Counted from the first letter of the stretch, positions 48,901 to 62,253 are shown. The stretch: DNA of 64,000 nucleotides from Neonectria sp. B-13 (GCA_002682825.1 NOKP01000008.1:310001-374000); one strand, 5' to 3'. The notes: generated from the sequence alone by a model not told the origin. Translations and numbers: made by a program.

Positions 48901-51900
48901 CCATTCACGAGCTCCTGGGCAGTTCGGTGGTCAACGGCCAGAACAACCAGGAGGTTCGATGGCGCCAGATCATGAGGGTTGACGAGATGGACTGGCTCCG
49001 CGGACACGTCTTCCAGGGCCAGCTGCTCTTCCCGGCCGCTGGCTACGTGGCCATGGCTCTCGAAGCCGGTGTTCGTCTTACGGATAGACCGGTCAAGATG
49101 GTGGAGCTCAAGGACATGCAGATCAACAAGGCCATCACGCTCGACGAGGACTCGTCCGGCACAGAGGTCGTCTTCATCATCCGCATCACTGAGCGCAAGG
49201 CCAACAGCATCTCGGCCGAGTACTCGTGCTACAGCGGCGATGTCGATGCCTCGACCGGCCAGGACGTCTCGGAGAGCAACAACTTCAACGGCCGTCTTGT
49301 TCTTGAGCTTGGCGACCTGACTCCCGATGCTCTTCCCAGCCGTGTCGAGCCTATCCTGCCCATGAACGAGCTCGCCATCAAGCATCTGTACTCGGCCACG
49401 CGGGAGATCGGCCTCGACTACACGGGCGACTTCGTCGTCGAGTCGGTCAAGCGCCGCATGGACGCGGCCACTGTCACGGTCAAGCGCCACAGCAACAAGA
49501 GGCTCCGCGTGCACCCGGCCACGCTCGACGCAACCTTCCACGCGCTGTTCGCCGCCTTCTCGTCTCCCGGCGACGGCCGTCTCTGGTGTCCTTACCTGCC
49601 TACCAGCATTGGACACATCCGCGTCAACATGATGGCTTGCCCACATGCCAGCGACCCAGAGCACCTGCTCGTGGCTGACTGCACGCTGACACAGGCTGAC
49701 GCCAAGGCCATCCGTGGCGACATTGGTATCTTCTGTGCTGCTGACGGCCACGCCGAGATCCAGGTCGGCGCTGTCCACTGCTCGTCCTTTACGGCGCCCT
49801 CTCCGGCCGACGATGTGAAGCTGTACGCCAAGAATGTGTGGAGGAAGGATGTTGCATCTGGCGTCGAGTTCCAGGACAACCTTCCCGCCACCTCGGAGGC
49901 TGTTCTCGCCGCCATCGCAAGCCAGATCACCTTCCGGTACCCGGCCGCCAACATTGTCCAGGTCGGCAGCGCCCTCAACGATGCCGCCACCAGCACCGTG
50001 GTAGAGACTCTTTCCCGCCAGTTCCGATCCTACGCTTACACGGATGCCTCTGAGGACGCCGTGGAAGCGGCCCGGGAGGCCTTCCGCGAGCAGCCTATTT
50101 GGGAGAAGATGGCCTTCAAGCCACTTGATGTTGGGGCCGATCTTAAGGAGCAGGGCTTCACCGAAGCGTCTTCCGATCTTGTGATTGCACTGAACCTGCG
50201 CGAGGCCACTCGAACCGGTACAGTCGAAGAAGCTCTGGAGAACTGTCGCCGCTTGGTCAAGGCTGGAGGCTATCTCCTACTGGCCGACGATTCTGAAGAG
50301 TCTCTCGAATGGAACTCGCTGCTCCTCGACGCTGGCTTCTCAGGCGTCGATGTCAACTCTAAGGATTCCCGTGTCGCCGACTCCTTCAGTGTCATCCTCA
50401 CCCAGGCCGTCGACGACCGCGTGGCCGTGCTCAGGGAGCCGCTCGCCGCCGTCTCCGAGTCCGACAAGACCCCGAGCGTGACCGACCTGGTCCTCGTGGG
50501 CTTGGAATCTGATCCTGTCGTCGCCAGCCTCATCCACGACTCCGCCGCGCTTCTCGGTTCCTTCGCCGACAAGGTCACCGTCGTGCCGAGCCTGGATCAG
50601 GCCTCGATCCCCAAGGGCGCCGCCGTCATCGTCTTCTCTGACCTGACCTCGCCTATCTTCCGGGACATGACCGAGGAAGCCTTCGCCGGCATCCACAAGC
50701 TCCTCGAGAACGCCGACTACCTCCTGTGGGCGACTAAGGCCTCCAAGACCGACGAGCCCTACGAGAACATGATGGTCGGTCTGGGCCGGTCCATCCTACA
50801 GGAAACGCCCGACCTGAAGCTCCAGTTCCTCGACACCGAGTCCGGCGAGCTTCCGGGCGCCTCCGTCTTCGCCGAGGCCCTCGTCCGCCTGCTGTGCCTT
50901 GGCTCGGCCGACTACGAGGACATTCTCTGGAGCCTGGAACATGAGCTTGTCCTCAGGGACGGCAAAGTGTACATCCCCAGAGTCCTCCCCAACGACGAAC
51001 TCAACGACCGCCACAACTCGGACAAGCGTGTCATCCCGCGAAAGGTTGCCCTGGCCGAGACAGCAGTTGAGGTCGCCGAGAACGACGACGGCTCGCTGGT
51101 TATTCGCGATGCAACCACAGCAACAGCCGCAGCCGGAAGAGTCCGAGTCCGCGTGACAGCTTCATCCGCTTACCCGGTCCGCACGTCAGATGGCAAGATC
51201 TACTATCTCGCCATCGGATCCGTGGTCAGCTCGGGGCAAAAGGTCCTGACGCTCTCAACCACCAACGGCTCGCTTCTCGACCTCCCTGCCAACCGCGTCT
51301 TCATCATCGACGCCGAGAGCCAGAGCGATGTTGACCAGCTGGGTCATCTCGTTGAGACAGTACTTGCAGCCAGCTTGGTTTCGGGTGTGAAAGGAGGAGG
51401 CATGTTGTGGCTTCACCAAGCAGAGGAAGGCCTTGCGCAGCTCGTTTCCCAGGCGGCCAAGGAAGCCAATGTCGACGTCTTCTTCACGTCTTCTGCCTCT
51501 GGTTCTGCTACTTCGTCTTCCGCCGGTTCTTCGCCATCCATGTCGTCGGCTTCGTCCTCGTCCGGGGAGGGCCTGGAAGTGCAGTTTGTGCATCCCCTGA
51601 TCGCTGCTCCTGATCTGGAAGCTCTCAAGCCACTCCACGTTGATGGCTTCGTCGATCTGCAGCAGCCCGTCAATGCATCTCTCGACAGCCTCATCCGATC
51701 CGCCGTCCAGCCTTCGGCCACAGTCCAGGACTTGTTCACCCGTGCTGACGGGAAGACGGCCCTGCGTCTGTCCATGGATGAGACTTCCCTGCGGGGCCTG
51801 TTGTTGCAGGGCCGCACTGCTGGCCATTCAGGTGAAGCTACTGTGTTTAGTATCGACAAGATCTCGCAGACGTCTGAAGATACTCTGAGCCCAAGTACCA

Positions 51901-53957
51901 TCATCGACTGGTCTGCCACGGATGAAGTTGCCCTGAAGGTCAACCCCGTCGACACCACCGGCATGTTCTCCGCCAACAAGACTTACCTCCTGGTCGGTCT
52001 GACCGGAGACGTCGGCATGTCCATCTGCGACTTCATGGTCCAGAACGGAGCTCGCCACATCGTCGTCACCAGCCGAAACCCCAAGGTCGACCCTGTGGTG
52101 GTGCAACAGCTCCATCGCCAGGGCGCCGAGCTCAGGGCCATTCCCCTGGATATCACCGACAAGAACGCGCTGATCCGGGTCGCGGCCGAGATGAAGGCCA
52201 CGATGCCTCCCATCGGCGGTGTCGCCAACGGCGCCATGGTTCTGCGGGACAAGCTCTTCGAGAACATGAGCTGGGAGGACTTCCAGACCACGGCGAAGCC
52301 CAAGGTGCTCGGCAGCCGGTACCTGGATGAGGTCTTCTACTCGGACGACCTCGACTTCTTCATCCTGTTCTCGTCCGTCGCCAGCATCATGGGCAACAGC
52401 GGCCAGGCCAACTACAACGCCGCCAACCAGTTCATGACGACGCTCGCCCACCAGCGTCGCCGCCGCGGAGTCGCCGGATCCGTCATCCACATCGCCATGC
52501 TTCTCGGCGTCGGATACGTCATGCGCTCGGCCGACCAGTACGACCTGCTGCTGAACAAGTTCCGCAACATGACCGTGTCCGAGGGCGACTTCCGGGCCAT
52601 GTTCGCCGAGGCCGTCCACGCCGGCCACCCCGGGTCCGACGCCGACTTCGAGATCACCACGGGCTTCGCGCGCCTGACTCCCGACGGAACCGTGTGGCAG
52701 CGCAACCCGCGGTTCGCCCACTACTTCATCGACGAGGCGACCGAGGCCAAGAGCGGCGGCAAGCAGGCCGGCGGCAGCCTCAAGGAGCAGATCGCGGCAG
52801 CCGACGACGAAGCCGAGGCGCTGGACTTGCTCGAGACGGGCGCTGTCGGGCTTCTCGGCCGTCTGCTGCACATGGACGGCGACAAGATCGACCGCCAATC
52901 ACCCCTGATGAACCTGGGCATCGACTCGCTGGTGGCTGTGCAGGTGCGCTCGTGGTTCATGAAGGAGATGGGTGTCGACGTGCCCGTCCTGAAGATCCTC
53001 AGCGACGCCACCCTCAGCGACATTGGCAAGGGCGTTCTAGCCCGTCTCGCCGGTGCTGCGGAAGAGGACAAGGCTCAGGCACCTGGTGAGGTGGCTGCGG
53101 TGCTGGCCAACTCAGCCATTGACTGGGAGAAGGAGATTGAGTCCCTTGTTGCAGGACTCCCGGTGTACGACGGCAAGATGAGCGGCAAGACAAGCGGAAG
53201 CGTCAGTGGCCACGACAGCGGATACACCAGTGAGCACGACGACGTATCACTCGACGGACGTGTCAACACCGGAGACCTCAACGGACTCGTCACCCGAGTC
53301 ACCAGACTCATCAACGAGGACACCAACAGACGTGCCAACAGCCTCGTCAACAGCCTCACCACCGGCAAGCAAGACGGCCTCTCCGTGGTCCTCACCGGCA
53401 GCACCGGCTTCCTCGGCAAGCACGTCCTCCGCGGCCTCCTCGCCGATCCGCGGGTCAAGACGGTCAACTGCATCGCCATCCGTCCCGACAGCAACGGCCA
53501 GCCCCGCCACGTCGGCATCAGCGACCCCAAGATCGTCGAGTTCTCGGGCAACCTCACCGACGAGCGTCTGGGTCTCTCCGAGGCCGAGTTCGCCATGCTC
53601 GCCCACTCAGCCGACGCCATCATCCACAACGGCGCCGACGTGTCGTTCCTCAAGTCGTATCCCGCCCTGCGCCAGACCAACGTTGTGTCGCTGCGCATCC
53701 TGGTCGAGATGGCTCTGGAGCGCCGCGTGCCCATCAACTTCGTGTCCACGGCCGCCGTGGCTCTGTTCTCTCCCGACAAGATCAAGGTCCTGCCCGAGAC
53801 GTCAGCTTCGCACATCACGCCGCCTCCTGACGGTGTCCGCGGCTATGCTGCCTCCAAGTGGGCCGGCGAGATGTTCCTTGAAGCCGTCGCTGCTCGCCAC
53901 GGCCTCCCCTGCTACATCCACCGTGCCGTCAACATCGTCGGCGAGGGAGCCCCTGAG
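45961..53957 (+). CDS. Highly reducing PKS with C-terminal reductase domain, 3' end lost in gap
   Basis: Exons 45961-46152, 46211-46687 and 46743 to the gap give 2,628 codons. Seen in order: KS (VDTACSSSL near 46550, [12 protein letters not shown] near 47028, GHTEGTAG), AT (GQGAQW near 47728, GHSSGE near 47992), DH ([10 protein letters not shown] near 49005, LDATFH near 49523), a degenerate methyltransferase where the glycine-rich SAM loop reads [12 protein letters not shown], an ER remnant with a Ser-rich insertion (about 51490-51570), KR ([17 protein letters not shown]), ACP (LGIDSLVAV near 52915) and a reductase ([10 protein letters not shown] near 53391; YAASK near 53844). No condensation or adenylation domain follows the ACP. 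Release is therefore expected as an aldehyde or alcohol. ER activity must come in trans. Domain order recalls betaenone-type PKS (Bet1) with its separate ER, but I cannot assign a product. Confidence 0.95.
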
Positions 53958-54057
53958 NNNNNNNNNNNNNNNNNNNNNNNNNNNNNNNNNNNNNNNNNNN
54001 NNNNNNNNNNNNNNNNNNNNNNNNNNNNNNNNNNNNNNNNNNNNNNNNNNNNNNNNN
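53958..54057. other. Assembly gap, exactly 100 N
   Basis: A round 100-N run is the usual placeholder for a gap of unknown size. It interrupts the reductase domain of the second PKS on both sides, in opposite orientations. True length and content are unknown. Confidence 0.99.
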
Positions 54058-57000
54058 CCTGGCAGTAGTTGATGATGTGCAGGGGGTTCTCGGCGGCGGC
54101 GATCTTGTCACCGGCCTGGATCGCGGTGGTGACCATTCCCTCGGCCACCTCGTCGACCTCGATGATGTCCAGGTCGCCGTCGACAACGGTCTCGTCCATC
54201 TGAGGCACGGCGCGCATGGCCTTGCAGTACTTGTTCAGCACGGTGACCAGGTCAGTCTCAGGGGCTCCCTCGCCGACGATGTTGACGGCACGGTGGATGT
54301 AGCAGGGGAGGCCGTGGCGAGCAGCGACGGCTTCAAGGAACATCTCGCCGGCCCACTTGGAGGCAGCATAGCCGCGGACACCGTCAGGAGGCGGCGTGAT
54401 GTGCGAAGCTGACGTCTCGGGCAGGACCTTGATCTTGTCGGGAGAGAACAGAGCCACGGCGGCCGTGGACACGAAGTTGATGGGCACGCGGCGCTCCAGA
54501 GCCATCTCGACCAGGATGCGCAGCGACACAACGTTGGTCTGGCGCAGGGCGGGATACGACTTGAGGAACGACACGTCGGCGCCGTTGTGGATGATGGCGT
54601 CGGCTGAGTGGGCGAGCATGGCGAACTCGGCCTCGGAGAGACCCAGACGCTCGTCGGTGAGGTTGCCCGAGAACTCGACGATCTTGGGGTCGCTGATGCC
54701 GACGTGGCGGGGCTGGCCGTTGCTGTCGGGACGGATGGCGATGCAGTTGACCGTCTTGACCCGCGGATCGGCGAGGAGGCCGCGGAGGACGTGCTTGCCG
54801 AGGAAGCCGGTGCTGCCGGTGAGGACCACGGAGAGGCCGTCTTGCTTGCCGGTGGTGAGGCTGTTGACGAGGCTGTTGGCACGTCTGTTGGTGTCCTCGT
54901 TGATGAGTCTGGTGACTCGGGTGACGAGTCCGTTGAGGTCTCCGGTGTTGACACGTCCGTCGAGTGATACGTCGTCGTGCTCACTGGTGTATCCGCTGTC
55001 GTGGCCACTGACGCTTCCGCTTGTCTTGCCGCTCATCTTGCCGTCGTACACCGGGAGTCCTGCAACAAGGGACTCAATCTCCTTCTCCCAGTCAATGGCT
55101 GAGTTGGCCAGCACCGCAGCCACCTCACCAGGTGCCTGAGCCTTGTCCTCTTCCGCAGCACCGGCGAGACGGGCTAGAACGCCCTTGCCAATGTCGCTGA
55201 GGGTGGCGTCGCTGAGGATCTTCAGGACGGGCACGTCGACACCCATCTCCTTCATGAACCACGAGCGCACCTGCACAGCCACCAGCGAGTCGATGCCCAG
55301 GTTCATCAGGGGTGATTGGCGGTCGATCTTGTCGCCGTCCATGTGCAGCAGACGGCCGAGAAGCCCGACAGCGCCCGTCTCGAGCAAGTCCAGCGCCTCG
55401 GCTTCGTCGTCGGCTGCCGCGATCTGCTCCTTGAGGCTGCCGCCGGCCTGCTTGCCGCCGCTCTTGGCCTCGGTCGCCTCGTCGATGAAGTAGTGGGCGA
55501 ACCGCGGGTTGCGCTGCCACACGGTTCCGTCGGGAGTCAGGCGCGCGAAGCCCGTGGTGATCTCGAAGTCGGCGTCGGACCCGGGGTGGCCGGCGTGGAC
55601 GGCCTCGGCGAACATGGCCCGGAAGTCGCCCTCGGACACGGTCATGTTGCGGAACTTGTTCAGCAGCAGGTCGTACTGGTCGGCCGAGCGCATGACGTAT
55701 CCGACGCCGAGAAGCATGGCGATGTGGATGACGGATCCGGCGACTCCGCGGCGGCGACGCTGGTGGGCGAGCGTCGTCATGAACTGGTTGGCGGCGTTGT
55801 AGTTGGCCTGGCCGCTGTTGCCCATGATGCTGGCGACGGACGAGAACAGGATGAAGAAGTCGAGGTCGTCCGAGTAGAAGACCTCATCCAGGTACCGGCT
55901 GCCGAGCACCTTGGGCTTCGCCGTGGTCTGGAAGTCCTCCCAGCTCATGTTCTCGAAGAGCTTGTCCCGCAGAACCATGGCGCCGTTGGCGACACCGCCG
56001 ATGGGAGGCATCGTGGCCTTCATCTCGGCCGCGACCCGGATCAGCGCGTTCTTGTCGGTGATATCCAGGGGAATGGCCCTGAGCTCGGCGCCCTGGCGAT
56101 GGAGCTGTTGCACCACCACAGGGTCGACCTTGGGGTTTCGGCTGGTGACGACGATGTGGCGAGCTCCGTTCTGGACCATGAAGTCGCAGATGGACATGCC
56201 GACGTCTCCGGTCAGACCGACCAGGAGGTAAGTCTTGTTGGCGGAGAACATGCCGGTGGTGTCGACGGGGTTGACCTTCAGGGCAACTTCATCCGTGGCA
56301 GACCAGTCGATGATGGTACTTGGGCTCAGAGTATCTTCAGACGTCTGCGAGATCTTGTCGATACTAAACACAGTAGCTTCACCTGAATGGCCAGCAGTGC
56401 GGCCCTGCAACAACAGGCCCCGCAGGGAAGTCTCATCCATGGACAGACGCAGGGCCGTCTTCCCGTCAGCACGGGTGAACAAGTCCTGGACTGTGGCCGA
56501 AGGCTGGACGGCGGATCGGATGAGGCTGTCGAGAGATGCATTGACGGGCTGCTGCAGATCGACGAAGCCATCAACGTGGAGTGGCTTGAGAGCTTCCAGA
56601 TCAGGAGCAGCGATCAGGGGATGCACAAACTGCACTTCCAGGCCCTCCCCGGACGAGGACGAAGCCGACGACATGGATGGCGAAGAACCGGCGGAAGACG
56701 AAGTAGCAGAACCAGAGGCAGAAGACGTGAAGAAGACGTCGACATTGGCTTCCTTGGCCGCCTGGGAAACGAGCTGCGCAAGGCCTTCCTCTGCTTGGTG
56801 AAGCCACAACATGCCTCCTCCTTTCACACCCGAAACCAAGCTGGCTGCAAGTACTGTCTCAACGAGATGACCCAGCTGGTCAACATCGCTCTGGCTCTCG
56901 GCGTCGATGATGAAGACGCGGTTGGCAGGGAGGTCGAGAAGCGAGCCGTTGGTGGTTGAGAGCGTCAGGACCTTTTGCCCCGAGCTGACCACGGATCCGA

Positions 57001-60000
57001 TGGCGAGATAGTAGATCTTGCCATCTGACGTGCGGACCGGGTAAGCGGATGAAGCTGTCACGCGGACTCGGACTCTTCCGGCTGCGGCTGTTGCTGTGGT
57101 TGCATCGCGAATAACCAGCGAGCCGTCGTCGTTCTCGGCGACCTCAACTGCTGTCTCGGCCAGGGCAACCTTTCGCGGGATGACACGCTTGTCCGAGTTG
57201 TGGCGGTCGTTGAGTTCGTCGTTGGGGAGGACTCTGGGGATGTACACTTTGCCGTCCCTGAGGACAAGCTCATGTTCCAGGCTCCAGAGAATGTCCTCGT
57301 AGTCGGCCGAGCCAAGGCACAGCAGGCGGACGAGGGCCTCGGCGAAGACGGAGGCGCCCGGAAGCTCGCCGGACTCGGTGTCGAGGAACTGGAGCTTCAG
57401 GTCGGGCGTTTCCTGTAGGATGGACCGGCCCAGACCGACCATCATGTTCTCGTAGGGCTCGTCGGTCTTGGAGGCCTTAGTCGCCCACAGGAGGTAGTCG
57501 GCGTTCTCGAGGAGCTTGTGGATGCCGGCGAAGGCTTCCTCGGTCATGTCCCGGAAGATAGGCGAGGTCAGGTCAGAGAAGACGATGACGGCGGCGCCCT
57601 TGGGGATCGAGGCCTGATCCAGGCTCGGCACGACGGTGACCTTGTCGGCGAAGGAACCGAGAAGCGCGGCGGAGTCGTGGATGAGGCTGGCGACGACAGG
57701 ATCAGATTCCAAGCCCACGAGGACCAGGTCGGTCACGCTCGGGGTCTTGTCGGACTCGGAGACGGCGGCGAGCGGCTCCCTGAGCACGGCCACGCGGTCG
57801 TCGACGGCCTGGGTGAGGATGACACTGAAGGAGTCGGCGACACGGGAATCCTTAGAGTTGACATCGACGCCTGAGAAGCCAGCGTCGAGGAGCAGCGAGT
57901 TCCATTCGAGAGACTCTTCAGAATCGTCGGCCAGTAGGAGATAGCCTCCAGCCTTGACCAAGCGGCGACAGTTCTCCAGAGCTTCTTCGACTGTACCGGT
58001 TCGAGTGGCCTCGCGCAGGTTCAGTGCAATCACAAGATCGGAAGACGCTTCGGTGAAGCCCTGCTCCTTAAGATCGGCCCCAACATCAAGTGGCTTGAAG
58101 GCCATCTTCTCCCAAATAGGCTGCTCGCGGAAGGCCTCCCGGGCCGCTTCCACGGCGTCCTCAGAGGCATCCGTGTAAGCGTAGGATCGGAACTGGCGGG
58201 AAAGAGTCTCTACCACGGTGCTGGTGGCGGCATCGTTGAGGGCGCTGCCGACCTGGACAATGTTGGCGGCCGGGTACCGGAAGGTGATCTGGCTTGCGAT
58301 GGCGGCGAGAACAGCCTCCGAGGTGGCGGGAAGGTTGTCCTGGAACTCGACGCCAGATGCAACATCCTTCCTCCACACATTCTTGGCGTACAGCTTCACA
58401 TCGTCGGCCGGAGAGGGCGCCGTAAAGGACGAGCAGTGGACAGCGCCGACCTGGATCTCGGCGTGGCCGTCAGCAGCACAGAAGATACCAATGTCGCCAC
58501 GGATGGCCTTGGCGTCAGCCTGTGTCAGCGTGCAGTCAGCCACGAGCAGGTGCTCTGGGTCGCTGGCATGTGGGCAAGCCATCATGTTGACGCGGATGTG
58601 TCCAATGCTGGTAGGCAGGTAAGGACACCAGAGACGGCCGTCGCCGGGAGACGAGAAGGCGGCGAACAGCGCGTGGAAGGTTGCGTCGAGCGTGGCCGGG
58701 TGCACGCGGAGCCTCTTGTTGCTGTGGCGCTTGACCGTGACAGTGGCCGCGTCCATGCGGCGCTTGACCGACTCGACGACGAAGTCGCCCGTGTAGTCGA
58801 GGCCGATCTCCCGCGTGGCCGAGTACAGATGCTTGATGGCGAGCTCGTTCATGGGCAGGATAGGCTCGACACGGCTGGGAAGAGCATCGGGAGTCAGGTC
58901 GCCAAGCTCAAGAACAAGACGGCCGTTGAAGTTGTTGCTCTCCGAGACGTCCTGGCCGGTCGAGGCATCGACATCGCCGCTGTAGCACGAGTACTCGGCC
59001 GAGATGCTGTTGGCCTTGCGCTCAGTGATGCGGATGATGAAGACGACCTCTGTGCCGGACGAGTCCTCGTCGAGCGTGATGGCCTTGTTGATCTGCATGT
59101 CCTTGAGCTCCACCATCTTGACCGGTCTATCCGTAAGACGAACACCGGCTTCGAGAGCCATGGCCACGTAGCCAGCGGCCGGGAAGAGCAGCTGGCCCTG
59201 GAAGACGTGTCCGCGGAGCCAGTCCATCTCGTCAACCCTCATGATCTGGCGCCATCGAACCTCCTGGTTGTTCTGGCCGTTGACCACCGAACTGCCCAGG
59301 AGCTCGTGAATGGGGTTCTCGCGCGTGCGGTACGCCTTGGACAGCCGTGACTCCTTGAAGAGGATCTTGTCGTGATCCCAGCAGTACGAGGGGAGATCCT
59401 TGATGAGATGCGGGAGAGCCGTCTTCTCTTCGCCGAGCCAGGCCTTCCACAAGCCCTCCAGGTTGACCAGACGCGAGCTGGACAGGAAGTGCTCCCAGAT
59501 GAAGCCGAGGGTGTCGCAGAACTGAAGAGCGTCGTTCTGGCCTCGCTTTAACACGCCCGTGTACGGTAGGTCGAGGTCGGTGAGCGTCTTGAGCGTCTCA
59601 GAAGCTGGGCCCCTGAGCGCCGGGTGAGGACCAACTTCCAGCACCATGTCGTACGGCTCGGTCTCCTTATCGACGGCCGTCTGCAGGGCTTGCGAGAACA
59701 GCACCGCGCCGCACATGTTGTCGGCCCAGTACTGGCCCCGGAGAGCTTCCGGATCGAAGCTGCCCGTGGCGTCGAGCCCGTGGACACTCGAGTACCAGGT
59801 GCATGCTGGAGGCCGGTCGATGATCTGGACGTCGCAGCGGGCGAGAGCCTCGAGGTACGCCCCGGAACAGCGCTTCATGTGGTGGGAGTGGTAAGCGGTG
59901 TCGACCTTGAGCAGTCTAGCGAACGTCTTCTTCTCGTCGAGCACCTTCTTTGCCCTCTCCATGGCGTCGCCATCTCCAGACAGGGTGATGCTGGAGCTTC

Positions 60001-62253
60001 CGTTGCTGGCGGCGACACCAATCTTGCCGACAAACTCCTCCTGTTGACAGAAGCTGGTGGCCTCGTCCAGTGTCATGCCGACAGCCATCATCTTGCCTAC
60101 TTGGCCCTCAGGACCCATGGCGAGAGGGGCTACCACGCCGCGGTAGTAGGCGATGCGGACGGCGTCTTTGGCGTCGAGGTATCCGGCAGCGTATGCCGCG
60201 CCGATCTCTCCGGAAGAGTGACCAACGACGGCGCTGAACTGGATGCCGGCGGCGTGGAGGAGGTTGACGAGGCCAACCTGGAGCGCGGCGCAGATGGGCT
60301 GCGAGACGGCAGCCTTGGCGATCTCCGAGGTTGCGGCCGGAGCTTGGAGCTGGTCGGCCAAGGTCCAGGCCGGAGGATCCGGAAGAGTGCGCAGAGCCTC
60401 GTCGAGCTCCTCGATGGTCTTGCGGAAGAGAGCCGATTGCTGGTACAGCTTCGCTCCCATGGTGGGCCACTGGGCACCCTGTCCGGTGAAGACACCAAGA
60501 ATTCGCGGAAGAGCGCCGTCTTTGAGCACAGTGGCGCGCGTGGCGAATTCGGGATCCTCAGCAGCCGCCTCGAGCTTCTCTACGAGCTGCTCTTTGTCGA
60601 CGGCCGAGAAGCTGGCCTTGAAGCCGAGCTCACCACGTCGAGCGAGCGTGTAAGCCAGATCCTCCAGGCTCCACTCGTTCTTCTCCTTCAGCTCCTCGGC
60701 GAGTGATTTGACTGCGCCCTTCAGCGCCGTCTGCGTGTAAGCCGAGATGTTGAAGGGGCCAACATGCTTGGGAGCTGCGGAAGCCGACACGACGGGAGTG
60801 GCCGGCTCGTAGCTCTCGAGGATGGCGTGGGCATTGGTGCCGCCGAAGCCGAAGCTGTTGACCGAGGTACGCATGGGAACACCTGCGGGACGGGCCGGCC
60901 AGGGCGTCGGCTCCGTGGGGATGCGGAGATGGTCGTAGAAGGGCTTGACGGTGGGGTTGAGGTTGTCGAAATGCAGGTTGGGCGGGATAACGCCATGCTG
61001 CATGGCCAGCGAAGCCTTAAGCACACCTGCAATACCGGCGGTGCCTTCAGTGTGGCCGATGATAGTCTTGATGGAGCCGACGTGCAGCTTCTCGCCGTAT
61101 GGGTTCTTGTTGTCCGGGAAGAAGACGCTCTGCACAGTCGAGGCTTCAAGAGGGTCGCCGGCGGGGGTACCGGTGCCGTGAGCCTCGAAGTACTGAGGAC
61201 GGTCTTCAGGCTTGCTGAGGTCCAGGCCGGCTCTTGCGTAGGTGGCCTGAATCAAGGCAGTCTGGGCATCCGGGTTCGGCATGGTGATGCCCTTGGTGCG
61301 GCCGTCTTGGTTGACGCCGGTCCCGCGGATGATGCATTCGATGTGGTCGTTGTCGGCAATGGCTTGGCTGAGCGTCTTAAGGATCACCGAGGCGAAGCCT
61401 TCACCACGCGCGTAGCCGTCAACGTCCTTGTCCCACATGCGGGAGCGTCCGTTGGGCGACAGCATGTGCAGCTAATCAGGGGTTAACATCGACTCTATTG
61501 TTACAATTCCAGCTGAAGTAACTCACCTTGGACTCAAAGATGAACATGGTAGGTCCCAAGATCAGGTTGACTCCGGCGGCAACGGCCATGGAAGCCTCTC
61601 CGTTTCGCAGCGTCTGCACGGCGGAATGAAGAGCAACCAGACTCGAAGAACAGGCCGTGTCAACGGTCCAGGCGGGACCCTTCCAGTCAAAGAAGTAGGC
61701 CACGCGGTTGGATACGATGGAGATGGCGGTGCCAGTGGACGAGTAAATGGGGGCACTGTCCATGTCACGCGCCAGCACATCGTAATAGTCGTTGTTCATG
61801 AGACCAACGAAGACGGCTGTCTGCGAGCCCTTGAGCTGCTGGATGGTGTATCCAGCTCGCTCGACTCCTTCATAGACCGTCTCCAGGAGGATGCGCTGCT
61901 GGGGGTCCATGGACTCGGCTTCCTTGGGCGTAGTGTTGAAGAAGCTGTGATCGAAGAGGCGGGGGTCCTCCTCGGTCAGGTACGAGTGCTTGACATTGGT
62001 GCTCTACTCGCTGATTAGTATCTACCGAGTAGTGGCTGCTAGTATCTTCTTTTTAACTTACACCGTGGAACTCTCCATTCTCATTGAAGAATCCTTGGGG
62101 GTTGAAGCGGCTGCTAGGGATCTCCTTGCGAAGATCCACAGGGTCGTGGAGCAGGGACCACAGCTTGGACGGGGAGCTGGCACCGCCTGGGAACCTGCAG
62201 CTGCTGCCCACGATGGCGATGGGCTCGTTCATGTTTGATCCGGCGGAAGTCAT
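54058..62253 (-). CDS. Second, inverted copy of the PKS with reductase domain, 3' end lost in gap
   Basis: Mirror copy of the gene at 45961. Exons 62253-62062, 62003-61527 and 61471 down to the gap give 2,694 codons, with the same introns and the same translation wherever compared. It reads 199 bp (54256-54058) further into the reductase domain than the left copy, adding a segment that includes [18 protein letters not shown]. Roughly the last 100-150 residues of a normal reductase domain are still missing. If the inverted repeat is an assembly artefact, this is the same locus counted twice; if real, it is a recent duplicate. Degenerate methyltransferase and missing ER are as in the left copy. 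Confidence 0.9.

Larger units (their letters stand above)
44214..53957 (+). repeat. Left arm of a >9.7-kb inverted repeat
   Basis: Every feature x here recurs on the opposite strand at 108214 - x. The arm covers the 3' end of the MFS gene, the intergenic region and the second PKS up to the gap. Coding and noncoding sequence appear identical between arms wherever I compared them. The true left limit may be further left, because the mirror partner runs off the window. Confidence 0.95.

Noticed and set aside
51828..52898. 356-codon minus-strand ORF opposite the PKS KR/ACP region
   Set aside because: Lies entirely within a clear PKS exon; Val/Gly/Asp/His-rich reverse-frame composition.
53912..54072. 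PKS reading frames running through the N run
   Set aside because: Translation across unknown bases; the residues beyond the gap come from the opposite-strand copy and are meaningless.
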